A DNA stretch of 64,000 bases from Phycisphaerae bacterium (lineage in GTDB: Bacteria; Planctomycetota; Phycisphaerae; UBA1845; PWPN01): positions 1-64,000 of the forward strand of contig JAUCQB010000055.1 of assembly GCA_030372985.1 (NCBI GenBank). Reading direction: 5' to 3'. Shown piece by piece: positions 17,108 to 25,537 of the stretch. Position 1 is the stretch's first letter; each line of letters opens with the position of its first letter. The translations under genes and the position numbers were made by a program. The notes below the pieces were generated by a model. The model was given only the letters and a program-made list of their open reading frames with translations. It was not told the DNA's origin and ran no database searches.

Positions 17108-17386
17108 TCACCGACCTCGACCACCGCCGCCGCCAGATCGCTCGGTCTTGGGTTGTGCCTCATTGACCTTCAGTTGGCGACCGTCGACTTCCTTGCCGTT
17201 GAGCGCCTCGATGGCCGCCTGGGCAGCGGCGTTGTCGGCCATCTCCACGAAGCCAAAACCGCGAGGCCGGCCGGTATGGCGGTCGCTGATCAAGCTCACA
17301 CGGTCCACCTGACCATAAGCGGCGAACAACTCACGTACTCCCTCCTCAGTGGTCTTGAAACTGAGATTGCCAACATAAATGTTCAT
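17108..17386 (-). CDS. Small RRM-type RNA-binding protein
   Basis: 92 residues forming a single RNA-recognition motif: RNP2 is IYVGNL (3-8) and RNP1 is RGFGFVEM. A short glycine-rich basic tail (SGGGGGRGR) follows. Small RRM proteins of this type act as RNA chaperones or cold-inducible proteins in cyanobacteria and planctomycetes. The ATG at 17386 has GAGGAG 7 bases upstream. The open frame continues 70 codons further upstream, but that part has no RRM-like sequence. Confidence 0.92.
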   Translation of the reverse strand: MNIYVGNLSFKTTEEGVRELFAAYGQVDRVSLISDRHTGRPRGFGFVEMADNAAAQAAIEALNGKEVDGRQLKVNEAQPKTERSGGGGGRGR

Positions 17387-17794
17387 GGAGCCACTCCTCA
17401 CAACACTGGCTATCGAACCTGCCGCCCTGACGCTCAACGGGCTGGAATGCATGGTTCTCAAACAACGCCATTTCGCAGTGCGGTTACGAGTACTCTGATT
17501 GCGGCCGGAATGCAAGAGGAGAAAGGCGATGGGCGGGTCTTGCTCGTTCGCCGATTGCCCGGACGAGCGCCCCGGCCAGTGTCCCGGGAACCACAAGCGG
17601 TCCCTCCCGAATCCTGCCGGGCCTTACCCCGCAACTGCAGACAGGGTCGACCAAGCTGCCAGGCTTGCGCGAACCCCCATGCGGGCCGTCCCGAAACCAT
17701 GGGCGCACCACCTCATTGATGCCAGGCAATGCGGCACGGAAGGTCCGCGCCCGCAGAGCGACCATACGAGGCACAACATGCCTGTCAACAAAAC
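17387..17794. other. Intergenic region between the RRM gene and the small peptide gene
   Basis: No confident gene. A plus-strand frame from ATG 17529 has a good Shine-Dalgarno (AGGAG) but a composition unlike a folded protein, and it runs into the opposite-strand peptide gene. Confidence 0.35.
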
Positions 17795-17932
17795 CTATAC
17801 GTAACTGACGACAATGCCGCTGAAGAAGGTCGCCAACTCCGCGAAAAGCCCGCCAAGGGCCCCGAAGAGGCTCTGCAGGAACAACACGAACCCGTCAAGG
17901 AAACCAGTGAAGTCAATCGTGATCTCGGTCAT
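17795..17932 (-). CDS. Small hydrophobic/amphipathic peptide, 45 residues
   Basis: The frame opens at ATG 17932 behind a good Shine-Dalgarno (AGGAG, 8 bases upstream) and reads MTEITIDFTGFLDGF... FFSGIVVSYV. About 20 of 45 residues are F, L, I or V, with glycines spaced through it and a few acidic residues. There is no lysine or arginine at all, so it would be anionic. It could be a membrane-associated helix, a small regulatory peptide or a toxin-like peptide; the sequence alone does not decide. No recognisable family. It is too short for most gene callers. Codon choice matches the GC-rich neighbours. Confidence 0.5.
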   Translation of the reverse strand: MTEITIDFTGFLDGFVLFLQSLFGALGGLFAELATFFSGIVVSYV

Positions 17933-18124
17933 GGACCATTCTCCTGTTTCGAGAGCGACGTTGGATTCCTCCCGGTCAGCGGTGCGGCGGTTCGCTCGCG
18001 CGGCGATAGGAATCGGGACAGCGCTGTCGACGCGGTCGATCGCCGATCCCGCCCTCTTTCAGTATCGTCAGGCTCTCGGCCGCTTCTTGACACCGCCTCG
18101 CCGACGGCGGCCGCGGCAATGAAA

Positions 18125-18157
18125 ACCCGCGGTCTCTCAACTGGAGATACCGCGGGT
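18125..18157 (-). terminator. Rho-independent terminator of the 18.2 kb PEP-CTERM gene
   Basis: Stem ACCCGCGG-TCTC/GAGA-(TA)-CCGCGGGT with a 7-nt loop, followed by TTTTC on the minus strand. Confidence 0.7.
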
Positions 18158-18244
18158 GGATGCTTCTCAGCAACGAGCCGTCAGCCAGAGACCTGCGCAT
18201 GCGAACAGGCAGACGCCGGCTGTCTCGAGGTTATCGACCAGTGA

Positions 18245-18811
18245 TTACCGCCTGCGCAAGTATCCGGCAATAACCGCCATCGACAGGAGAGCGAGGCTAA
18301 ACGGTTCCGGCACCACGTGGACCATGCCAGAACCCGCCAATGGATCGTCCACGCCAGACAGCCACAGAGCGCTGAAACCATCAACGCTTGGATCGACCTT
18401 GACGATGTAATCCCCATCCGCCAAGCCGGTGGTGTCAACGGTCAGCGTGCCAACCAGGAGGCTCGCCCCGACTGGGGTCGAGTTGTTGCTGCTCAACAAG
18501 GCGTCCTGGAGATACAAGCTGTTGTCGTAGGAAACCGGCGCGACCGAGGACATCGCGGCCATCCAAGCATCGCTGTAGGAAAACGTCAGATCAGTGACAT
18601 CGTCAGAGCCAATGACCAAGTCAGCGGCGTCGAACTCGGTCAGAGACTCGACCGAAACGGTGATGCTGAAGACAGCGTCCTCGCCAGCAGTCACCGTGAC
18701 CTCGTTACCGACGCTGCCCGCGTTCATGCCTTGGAATGCGACAAGGGCCCCAAACGACGGTGCCGCCAGGATGCAGGCGACAACCGTCCCTAAACCGAGC
18801 GACAGTCTCAT
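18245..18811 (-). CDS. PEP-CTERM sorting-domain protein
   Basis: 188 residues with a signal peptide (MRLSLGLGTVVACILAAPSFGA) and a C-terminal VVPEPFSLALLSMAVIAGYLRRR-type signal. The body (GNEVTVTAGEDAVFSITVSVES ... GTLTVDTTGLADGDYIVKV) looks like the cohesin/big beta-sandwich style seen in PEP-CTERM proteins with a calcium- or matrix-binding role. It is not related to the paralogues at 13.5-15.4 kb. The ATG at 18811 follows GGAGAAGGAGAGAG; a frame 22 codons longer has no better start. Confidence 0.82.
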   Translation of the reverse strand: MRLSLGLGTVVACILAAPSFGALVAFQGMNAGSVGNEVTVTAGEDAVFSITVSVESLTEFDAADLVIGSDDVTDLTFSYSDAWMAAMSSVAPVSYDNSLYLQDALLSSNNSTPVGASLLVGTLTVDTTGLADGDYIVKVDPSVDGFSALWLSGVDDPLAGSGMVHVVPEPFSLALLSMAVIAGYLRRR

Positions 18812-18915
18812 CTCTCTCTCCTTCTCCCTCTGTTGGGCAATCAGAAGACTTCCTGCTGGTGTGACATGAAGACACACGCAACAAAACCCTCAGCCTCCGA
18901 ACCACGTGTTGTGAT

Positions 18916-18950
18916 GGGATCGCGTTTCGAGCGGAATCCCTCTCTCCTCT
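18916..18950 (-). promoter_or_regulatory. Leader purine tract and 7-nt-loop hairpin
   Basis: On the minus strand GAGGAGAGAGGG is joined to a hairpin with a GGGAT/ATCCC outer stem, a 2-nt bulge and a GCG/CGC inner stem, with loop TCGAAAC. The tract resembles those of leader copies 2 and 3, but the loop sequence differs. Confidence 0.35.
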
Positions 18951-18988
18951 TAATGAGCCTGGGACTTTAACCCGAGGCCCAATATTGA

Positions 18989-19016
18989 ATTATACAGAAG
19001 ATTGTCTATTCTTCAA
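18989..19016 (-). promoter_or_regulatory. Promoter of the 18.2 kb PEP-CTERM gene
   Basis: On the minus strand TTGAAG (19016-19011), 16-bp spacer, TATAAT (18994-18989). This is the best sigma-70-like promoter in the secreted-protein cluster. Confidence 0.6.
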
Positions 19017-19084
19017 GCATCAAAGCAGATTTCCCCCATTTTTCCCGTAAGCCTGGATTCTACCCAGGCAGGCGTCTGTAACTG

Positions 19085-20656
19085 TCAATGACCACTGGGT
19101 TTAGATACGATCAGAGACGGGATGTGGGCGTTCGTGATGCTCACATCACCACTCAGAATCCGTCCGTCCCCATTGATGTCTCGCCGGTCATCGTCTGGGG
19201 CGTTCAGTTTGGGGATCGCGGCGTTGATCGTCGAAGCGTCGCCGCTCAAAACGCGACCGTCGGCGGTGGCATCTCCTACCTGCAATAGATACTGGACTTT
19301 GAAATCCGCCACGTCACGCCAGGAGCTGGAGTTCCTGACCGCATACCACTTGCGATGCGTCAGCGTCGTGAGATTCTCGCGGATCTTCAGGACCGTCGGC
19401 CGACCCAGAAGATCGTCTTCGACGGTGAACGTGAATCCCGACGACAAATCCGGCCCGTAGTTCCCGCCGGGGAGCATTTCCTGGATCAGCAGATCCCCGG
19501 CCGTGGGCGGCGTGATCACCGAGTCAAAATAGAGCCTAAAGGTGTTTCTTGAAGAACGCCAAAGCGTCTTGCCGGTCGCGGGGGTGCTCGATTCGAGACT
19601 GGCCGGCGGCATGTAGGCCACCCAGCCTTCGGATTCACCGGCCGGGTTGGTGCCGGTACCGGCCACGGTCCGGCCGTCGTCGGATATCGCGTGCGCTTCT
19701 TCCAACACCCATCCGTCGAGATTCAGACCGTAGTTGTCAACCAGCACCTGCCGCAACGGCCGGATGCCGTGCCGGACGTCCCAGATGAACGCCTCCGACC
19801 CCAGGCTGCTGCTATCGCCCGCCCCGACGACCACTGAGCCATCAGCCGACATATCGAGTGCCTGGCTGTAGGAGCCACCGGTCATGAAACCAAGGCCTCC
19901 AACGGTCCCGTTGTGCCAGACGGCTGCCTCAAGACCATCGTTCAGGCTGTAGCCGCAGATGTATTGCCCATCCGCGGAAATACCGAAGGCCTGACTCTCG
20001 GAGCCACCGGACAAAAACCCGAGCCCGGTCATCGTCCCCCCTGTCCAAAAGAACGCCTCGAAACTGAAGGGACCCGGTGACCGCCACCCGGCAACCACCT
20101 GGCCATCGGCCGAGACGGCTTGTGCCCGGCTCGTGAAAGCCGTGGTCGACAGATCATCCAACGCCAGTACGACGCCATTGTGCCAGAGAACCGCCTGTTC
20201 ACCGGCGGACGAGTGGCTCCAGCCTACGATGACGGCCCCATCGGCTGAGACGTCCTCGGCCCCCCCGAATAACGCGCCGGGCAGGCCGTCCAGGGCGATC
20301 GGCAGGCCGTCGTCCCAGACGACCGCTCGCTCTCCGCCGGCATCGTGCCCGGCGCCGACGATGATCGAGCCGTCATAAGAGGCCCCCAATGCGTTGCTTT
20401 CGAAGTCTCCGTCCGGAAGATCGCCCAGAGGACTGATAACACCACCTGTCCATTTGAAGCCTTCTGCCCCGGCCGAGGACAAGCTCAAGCCCACCACCGT
20501 CTTGCCATCACCCGAAATGCCGTAAGCGTGGCTTTCAAAGGCCCCACCGGGCAAGTCGCCAACACCCTGGAAAGTGGGCTGGGCCGCGACAGACGGAACG
20601 ACCACGGTCATGAAGGCGAAAAGACAAGGCACACTTAGCGATGGAAGTCTGGACAC
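19085..20656 (-). CDS. Secreted HAF-repeat protein with a C-terminal dockerin-like pair
   Basis: 523 residues. After a signal peptide (to about PSVAA) come roughly seven HAF-type repeats of the form GDLPGGxFxSxAxGISxDGxxVVGxSxS, normally found in extracellular beta-propeller-like proteins. A domain with FRLYFDSVITPPTAGDLLIQ follows, then two calcium-loop repeats (GDATADGRVLSGDASTIN and DINGDGRILSGDVSITN) that resemble dockerin or EF-hand motifs. There is no PEP-CTERM tail. I chose the GTG at 20656, with GAGGGAG 8 bases upstream, because it gives a proper signal peptide; the frame stays open to 20731. Exact role unknown. Confidence 0.75.
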   Translation of the reverse strand: MSRLPSLSVPCLFAFMTVVVPSVAAQPTFQGVGDLPGGAFESHAYGISGDGKTVVGLSLSSAGAEGFKWTGGVISPLGDLPDGDFESNALGASYDGSIIVGAGHDAGGERAVVWDDGLPIALDGLPGALFGGAEDVSADGAVIVGWSHSSAGEQAVLWHNGVVLALDDLSTTAFTSRAQAVSADGQVVAGWRSPGPFSFEAFFWTGGTMTGLGFLSGGSESQAFGISADGQYICGYSLNDGLEAAVWHNGTVGGLGFMTGGSYSQALDMSADGSVVVGAGDSSSLGSEAFIWDVRHGIRPLRQVLVDNYGLNLDGWVLEEAHAISDDGRTVAGTGTNPAGESEGWVAYMPPASLESSTPATGKTLWRSSRNTFRLYFDSVITPPTAGDLLIQEMLPGGNYGPDLSSGFTFTVEDDLLGRPTVLKIRENLTTLTHRKWYAVRNSSSWRDVADFKVQYLLQVGDATADGRVLSGDASTINAAIPKLNAPDDDRRDINGDGRILSGDVSITNAHIPSLIVSKPSGH

Positions 20657-21111
20657 GTTGACACTCCCTCTCTGATTGGCACCCGGAACATGAGAATGAC
20701 CGGGTCCGGAACGCATCTCCGCCGGCCACATGGGGAGCCGAAACCCGCGTACCGGTCATAACGGCTGACACGCGGTCTGCGTGCATTCGGCAACGTCGGC
20801 TCCACTGCCGTCGAGATGATGCAGCGGGGAACGATCGAAAGAACGCGCGATATGCACGTTTCGATCGCGAGCCCCCTTCCGTTCTACTCGAGGGATATCG
20901 TTTCAGGCAGGCAACCGACCGCCTCTCTCTCCCCCGAGAAGGACCGCCTCCTCATTTCGCTCAATCGGCCTCTTGGACGATTATTGTCTGGCATTCTCCA
21001 AAAGTCATCAGTCTTCATCCTGAAAGCGTTGCGGCAAGCGCCTATCGCACGTTCAGTGCCTCGGTGCCTGAGGCCCCATGGAGCGATAACTCTCTGCACC
21101 CCGCGCACGTA
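20657..21111. other. Leader region of the HAF-repeat gene
   Basis: No gene. Contains a perfect 9-bp inverted repeat, CGATCGAAA-N18-TTTCGATCG, at 20832-20867 and a purine-rich GGGGGAGAGAGAGG on the minus strand around 20923-20937. Confidence 0.45.
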
Positions 21112-21145
21112 ACGGGCCGCCCGCTTTCTTGGACGGCCCGCCCGT
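21112..21145 (-). terminator. Possible terminator of the VPAPGA-tailed gene
   Basis: Hairpin ACGGGCCG/CGGCCC(GC)CCGT with a 2-nt bulge, placed just after the gene end on the minus strand. It lacks a clear T tract. Confidence 0.4.
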
Positions 21146-21178
21146 AAGCTGTCTATATTTGTTTGCCTGCACGCTCTC

Positions 21179-21841
21179 TCAGGCGGCTTCTCGTTTCGTC
21201 CAGCCCAACAGTCCGAGCCCGATCAATCCCAGGACGGCGGCCCCAGGAGCGGGTACGGGATTGCTGCCGGGACCCCGCAAGCCACCACCGTGCCAGTTCG
21301 CCCCACCAAGGGTCAGGTCAGTCAAGTACCATCCGCGGAACGAAATCGGCAACCAACCGGCATCGTCACCCAAAACGCCGGCGAGGCTCTGGTCGTTGGC
21401 GAATACCCAGGCTCGGGAGACGATGATCTGGCCGTTCACATCGGCCAACGCCGTCTCAACACGCAGACCGGCATAACTGTTCGGATTCTCGGCAGCGGCC
21501 TGCCCCAGAAGCGATTCCAGCTCATATGTCACGCTGAAGCTTGGCGGGGATGCATTCGTCCACCATGCCTCAACCAATCGTCCGTTGGCGTTGTATTGTT
21601 CGGTTCCCGACACCGTGGCGGCCAATCCCGTGACGCCGTCGATAAACGCGTCAACAGGGGAGACAACGCGGATGCCCACATATTTAGACAGACTGGTCAG
21701 TGGCGCCCATCCGCTTTGTGTGATACTCTGGGTGAATTGAGGATTCCCGACAGGTGTCAGAATATTCGACATGTCAGCCATCGCCGGCGATGCGACGATT
21801 AGCGACAAGACCAGACTCCCGACAGCGCACACGTATTTCAT
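21179..21841 (-). CDS. Secreted protein with a VPAPGA variant C-terminal sorting tail
   Basis: 220 residues: signal peptide (MKYVCAVGSLVLSLIVASPAMA), a body of unknown fold (TPVGNPQFTQSITQSGW...), and a tail PVPAPGAAVLGLIGLGLLGWTKR. The tail has the layout of PEP-CTERM (motif, hydrophobic span, basic end) but with VPAPGA instead of VPEP; this variant is common in planctomycete exported proteins. It may use the same sorting enzyme or a relative. The ATG at 21841 has AGGAGG 8 bases upstream. Confidence 0.78.
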   Translation of the reverse strand: MKYVCAVGSLVLSLIVASPAMADMSNILTPVGNPQFTQSITQSGWAPLTSLSKYVGIRVVSPVDAFIDGVTGLAATVSGTEQYNANGRLVEAWWTNASPPSFSVTYELESLLGQAAAENPNSYAGLRVETALADVNGQIIVSRAWVFANDQSLAGVLGDDAGWLPISFRGWYLTDLTLGGANWHGGGLRGPGSNPVPAPGAAVLGLIGLGLLGWTKREAA

Positions 21842-21871
21842 CGGCGTGCCTCCTGCGCAAGCCATCATCAC

Positions 21872-21923
21872 GGGGAAGCTCCCCCATCACGAGTAGTCTA
21901 ATCCCCCCGAGCAGACCTGTCCA
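21872..21923 (-). promoter_or_regulatory. Promoter and short hairpin leader of the VPAPGA gene
   Basis: On the minus strand TGGACA (21923-21918), 17-bp spacer, TAGACT (21900-21895), then a GGGGA-GCT-TCCCC hairpin at 21884-21872, about 30 bases before the start codon. Confidence 0.5.
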
Positions 21924-22111
21924 GTAGAAAAAGAGCGGAATCCTCGCAATTATTCAGAGAAATGCGCAGGGCCGGCTCGACCCCAACTGAAGAACTGCAT
22001 CATTGGCTGTACGAACGCACGTCCTATAACATGGGTCCTATAAAACACGCCACCAGGAGGGGACCGAGAGCGCCATTCAGTCACCAAGACGGTTATCCGC
22101 CGCTTCCGCCT

Positions 22112-22864
22112 TCAAGTCGGATCCCGAGGGTCCGAACTGGCAGGCAACCCGGTGGGATCCCCAGACGGACCGCTGGACAGCAGATTGACCAGACGCATGG
22201 CCGAGCGAGGGTTGAAATGGAAGCCCTCGGAGGTGGTTTTTTGTTCGTTTTTAACCCTGATCGGCTGAAAGGCCTGCTTCACGTCGATGTTGAGCAACAG
22301 CGCCGTCTCACGGCCCGGAGCGACCAGGAAATCGCAGTCCAAAGTGACTTCTCCGGCTTTCCCGCGATTCGCGTCGAGGACAAGGGTTTCGTCTGGCGCT
22401 TCGTCGTCGGGCCAGTCGAGGGTGACTCGGCCTTCTCGGCACGTGAGGCGTAGACTCGTGTAGCGGCCTTCAGGAAGGTCGGCGTTGATGAGCAAGTTGG
22501 TTCGGCCCGCGTGAATTTCGAGCAAGTTGACGATCTGCTCGCCCTCTTGAACCACGATCCATGAGTGACTGGCCAGGGCTGTATTCTGTGGCAGGCCAAG
22601 CAATCCTGCGTTTTCCGACGGTCTTCGCACGGTGCGATCGCGAAGCACCTCGACTCGCGTGATTGTCAGGCTGGCCTTCTTGAGCGGCTCCGCCGGTGAG
22701 GGCGTCCTGGCCATGATCACCTTCAGTCTCCCCGCGGGCAACTCAGGTGTGCCGGCAGGGCCGCACCTGCCAAAGAGGGCGCTCACGGAGACAACCATCG
22801 CTCCTGCCACGATAGCCAGGCATACGAATACGCCCACACCGGGATGGCGATGACATGAACCCAT
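22112..22864 (-). CDS. DUF4382-like secreted/membrane-anchored protein
   Basis: 250 residues. A transmembrane segment or uncleaved signal at about 12-33 (VFVCLAIVAGAMVVSVSALF) is followed by GRLKVIMARTPSPAEPLKKASLTITRVEV and later VNLLEIHAGRTNLLINADLPEGRYTSLRL. That is the pattern of DUF4382, a beta-sandwich domain of bacterial surface proteins. The last 40 residues are low-complexity. The ATG at 22864 has GAGGGGG upstream. It stands alone between unrelated genes. Function unknown. Confidence 0.65.
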   Translation of the reverse strand: MGSCHRHPGVGVFVCLAIVAGAMVVSVSALFGRCGPAGTPELPAGRLKVIMARTPSPAEPLKKASLTITRVEVLRDRTVRRPSENAGLLGLPQNTALASHSWIVVQEGEQIVNLLEIHAGRTNLLINADLPEGRYTSLRLTCREGRVTLDWPDDEAPDETLVLDANRGKAGEVTLDCDFLVAPGRETALLLNIDVKQAFQPIRVKNEQKTTSEGFHFNPRSAMRLVNLLSSGPSGDPTGLPASSDPRDPT

Positions 22865-23176
22865 GTCCCCCTCACACCTTGCGGCTCGCCCGCGTTTCTG
22901 GACCCCCGGCTCCACGGGTGATTCAGAGGACCAATCAATACGGTGACGCACCTCCCGACGATTCCCCGATCGGGAGACAATGACAGGCTGTTTATCGTCC
23001 AAGGCCGCCGCCTGGCGTTAGCGAAGTTGAGGTGATCGGCTACAGGACAAGATTCGGCGGCTCGGATGCCGATCCCGAGCCATCATCGAAGCATTACGGG
23101 ACGACTTGAGAGACTGGGCGAAGGCGTAATCCTGAACCCGTCTTGCCGGGCACCGGCACCAGGCTGTCCGCTGGGC
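22865..23176. other. Intergenic region, nothing recognised
   Basis: Spacer of about 310 bases between the DUF4382-like gene and the zinc-ribbon gene. No repeat, hairpin or clear promoter was found. Confidence 0.4.
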
Positions 23177-23356
23177 TCAGGAAACGCGGCGAACCGGCTG
23201 TTTCCCGACAGGATTCCGCTCACAGGCCGGCGGTGCGGCAGGCCTCCAGAACAGGTGACCGCATTGGATGCACTGCACGCGGCCAAGTCTCGACTCTATC
23301 CGCACGTTGACCAGCCCACACTGCGGGCACTCCGCCCGAACGATTTCCGATCCCAT
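23177..23356 (-). CDS. Small zinc-ribbon protein
   Basis: 59 residues beginning MGSEIVRAECPQCG and containing CPQCG-x15-CIQCGHLFW, a clear CxxC...CxxC zinc ribbon like those of small adaptor or MJ0042-type proteins. The start is uncertain: a TTG at 23488 would add 44 residues, and neither start has a strong ribosome-binding site. It could be a free-standing regulator of export or a remnant of a larger protein. Confidence 0.5.
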   Translation of the reverse strand: MGSEIVRAECPQCGLVNVRIESRLGRVQCIQCGHLFWRPAAPPACERNPVGKQPVRRVS

Positions 23357-23687
23357 GGCACCAGAGTTGAACATGTCGCAACTACCAATGAGAGGAACGC
23401 TTCTTTCCAGGGCCTCCGGTCGCCGAGCCGTGCGGCTCGTGATTCGCACCAGGAGCCAAGGGTTGCCCTCTCCTTCGAGCTCCCGCAAACAACCCCCGGC
23501 CTGATCGACCTTTGCGAGTCATCTAATCCTATGGCCAAACATCAAGGTAAGGCAAAGGTGCGAATACCTCAAAAAAGCGTCCTATAAACTCAGAATCAGT
23601 CGTCATTCGCAGCTCCTTCGCATCTGCCCGTTCTCTGGGACTCTCTTGGGGTCGCACGGCATGGCAGAGTTTTCTGCGATCCTTACA

Positions 23688-25250
23688 TCAGTTTCCGCAA
23701 GCAGGATTGGCTGGGACGTCGGCGCCGCTCAGACATCGCTGAAGACGACCGAAATCAACCTGGTCGATCTGTTGATTGCGATCCAGATCGGCATCCTGGC
23801 AGGCGGAGCCTGGGGCCACGCCCGCGCCGCTCATGCAGGACACAAGGTAGTCCGTGTCATCGATGTCGACGTCATTGTCGGCGTCAAAGTCGACCGGTTG
23901 GTCCACAATGGCGACCGTCGCCAGCGGATCGCCGATGACCACCTGCATCCAGCTCAGCACCGGTATGGACGACCACGCGGCCTCCGCCCAGGTCAGACCG
24001 TTGACCAGCAGATTCGTGAAAAGGAACTCGTTGTCGGGCAGCGTAAACGCGAACGGTTCCCAGACGTGGCCAATGCCGAACGTTCCGCCCAGGGCGATGA
24101 AATCGGCCACCTGCTCCTGGCAGCACGATGGAGTACTGGGGCAACATGGTGGATCCCCCAGGCCGTTGAGGGCCCGGCCGTTGTAACTCTCCACGGTGTT
24201 GAAGATCGCGCCCCGGACAAACTGGAAACCTTGCAGATACGTCCCGGAACCCGACGGGTTGCTGATGTGATTCTCGCCATAGCTGGCGTAGGCCGCAATG
24301 GGGCGGGGCAGCGCGGCGGGCAATAGGAGCGTTGAGGTGGCGTCGTATACAACCGTCCATCCGGCGGCTTGCAGCAGGCCTGTCGTGTCCTCATAGTCGT
24401 CACCAGCGTAAAAATATCTGACGTCGGGCGGGTCAAACAGGTCCATATTGTCGTACTCACGGGTCGGGTCGGCATGCTCGTCCAGCACCACCCGCGCGTA
24501 TCGTCGGTTGATCCTGATGTTCTGGGCTCGCTGGATCATGGCAATCGCATCGGCAGCGGTGTTGCCGTCAATCCGACAGACCAGATAGATGTCGCCTGAA
24601 GTCAGTCTGTTTCGCCCCCGGGAATCTCCCAGCGCCCAGGCGACGGCCGCCAGTGGTCTGAAGGATCTCAGTGTCTGGATCTGCCCCCGCGTGAAAGATG
24701 CAATGCTCGCGGTGCTCTGGTGATAGGGGTTGTCGATGATGTTGTCCGACGTGCTGTCCATGTCGCCGCCGGACTCGCCGGTCTCAAGATTCTGCCACAA
24801 TAAGGACAGTTCTGAATCCACGCTTGCAGCGGTGTAGTCACCGGCGTCGAACTCGCCGCCGGCCGATAAGGGCACATCCCCCACGGTCGCATTGTCCGTG
24901 TCGAGGATCCGATGCGGGAGCCCCTTGATAAGGACGATGCTGATGATGCCGCCAGGAGTCGGGTCGCCGGCCAGATTCAAATAATCGCGGATCGGTTGGC
25001 GGATCTGGTTCACAAACTCGGTGTAAGACACATCCGCCTTGCCAGTGAGGGCAACGTCGTTCAAGTCGAGCAGGTTGGCGGCGGGAATGTCGGGGTGGGC
25101 GGCCAGATAGGCGCTCAAAACGGCGGACGCGTCGGTCGCCTGGCTGTTGTAGACAACCAGCACCTGTGAAGGCGTCATCGCAGCATATGCCATGCCGACC
25201 TGGACAAGAGCCGGCAGCAGTCCAGAAGCAGTCCGACACGTTGCCGACAT
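23688..25250 (-). CDS. TIGR03790-like secreted protein with dockerin-like C-terminus
   Basis: 520 residues. After a signal peptide (about 1-25) the sequence VLVVYNSQATDASAVLSAYLAAHPDIPAANLLDL matches the opening of the TIGR03790 family, known mainly from planctomycetes and verrucomicrobia and of unknown function. The C-terminal 70 residues form a dockerin-like pair (DFDADNDVDIDDTDYLVSC and DLDRNQQIDQVDFGRLQRC) shared with the proteins at 46.6 and 49.6 kb. Cysteines CCPSTPSCC near residue 410 are unusual for a secreted enzyme. The ATG at 25250 has GAGGGG upstream. Confidence 0.8.
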   Translation of the reverse strand: MSATCRTASGLLPALVQVGMAYAAMTPSQVLVVYNSQATDASAVLSAYLAAHPDIPAANLLDLNDVALTGKADVSYTEFVNQIRQPIRDYLNLAGDPTPGGIISIVLIKGLPHRILDTDNATVGDVPLSAGGEFDAGDYTAASVDSELSLLWQNLETGESGGDMDSTSDNIIDNPYHQSTASIASFTRGQIQTLRSFRPLAAVAWALGDSRGRNRLTSGDIYLVCRIDGNTAADAIAMIQRAQNIRINRRYARVVLDEHADPTREYDNMDLFDPPDVRYFYAGDDYEDTTGLLQAAGWTVVYDATSTLLLPAALPRPIAAYASYGENHISNPSGSGTYLQGFQFVRGAIFNTVESYNGRALNGLGDPPCCPSTPSCCQEQVADFIALGGTFGIGHVWEPFAFTLPDNEFLFTNLLVNGLTWAEAAWSSIPVLSWMQVVIGDPLATVAIVDQPVDFDADNDVDIDDTDYLVSCMSGAGVAPGSACQDADLDRNQQIDQVDFGRLQRCLSGADVPANPACGN

Positions 25251-25327
25251 GGCTTTCCCCTCGCGGAGCCGATTGTCCTCAGCAGCGCTTCTCCAGAACG
25301 CCGATTGTCGTTTGTGGGGCAGGCACA

Positions 25328-25367
25328 TGTCAAGAACGAAGTTTGGGGCTAACTGTACCGGGTACAG
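25328..25367 (-). promoter_or_regulatory. TTGACA and 15-bp palindrome upstream of the TIGR03790 gene
   Basis: Perfect palindrome CTGTACCGGGTACAG (25353-25367) sits 20 bases upstream of a TTGACA (25333-25328, minus strand). A GACAAT box follows at 19-bp spacing. Candidate operator-promoter pair. Confidence 0.45.
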
Positions 25368-25537
25368 GACATATTCAGGGGGGATGCTCTACGACGGCCT
25401 CAGGCGGCTTGCCTGTCGGGTGGACCGCAGGTGGCACCCTGCGGCGGGTCAGCCCTCCGTGCCGATGCACCGGTCCGCCCTGGACGCGCTCGACGCATGC
25501 CCAGGCCGATCGCCGGCCGGGCAACGGCTGCCGCCTC

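Noticed and set aside
17529..17804. Plus-strand frame of 91 codons with a good Shine-Dalgarno (AGGAG)
   Set aside because: Composition is proline/arginine/cysteine-rich without a recognisable fold and its end overlaps the 45-residue peptide on the other strand; kept only as a possibility.
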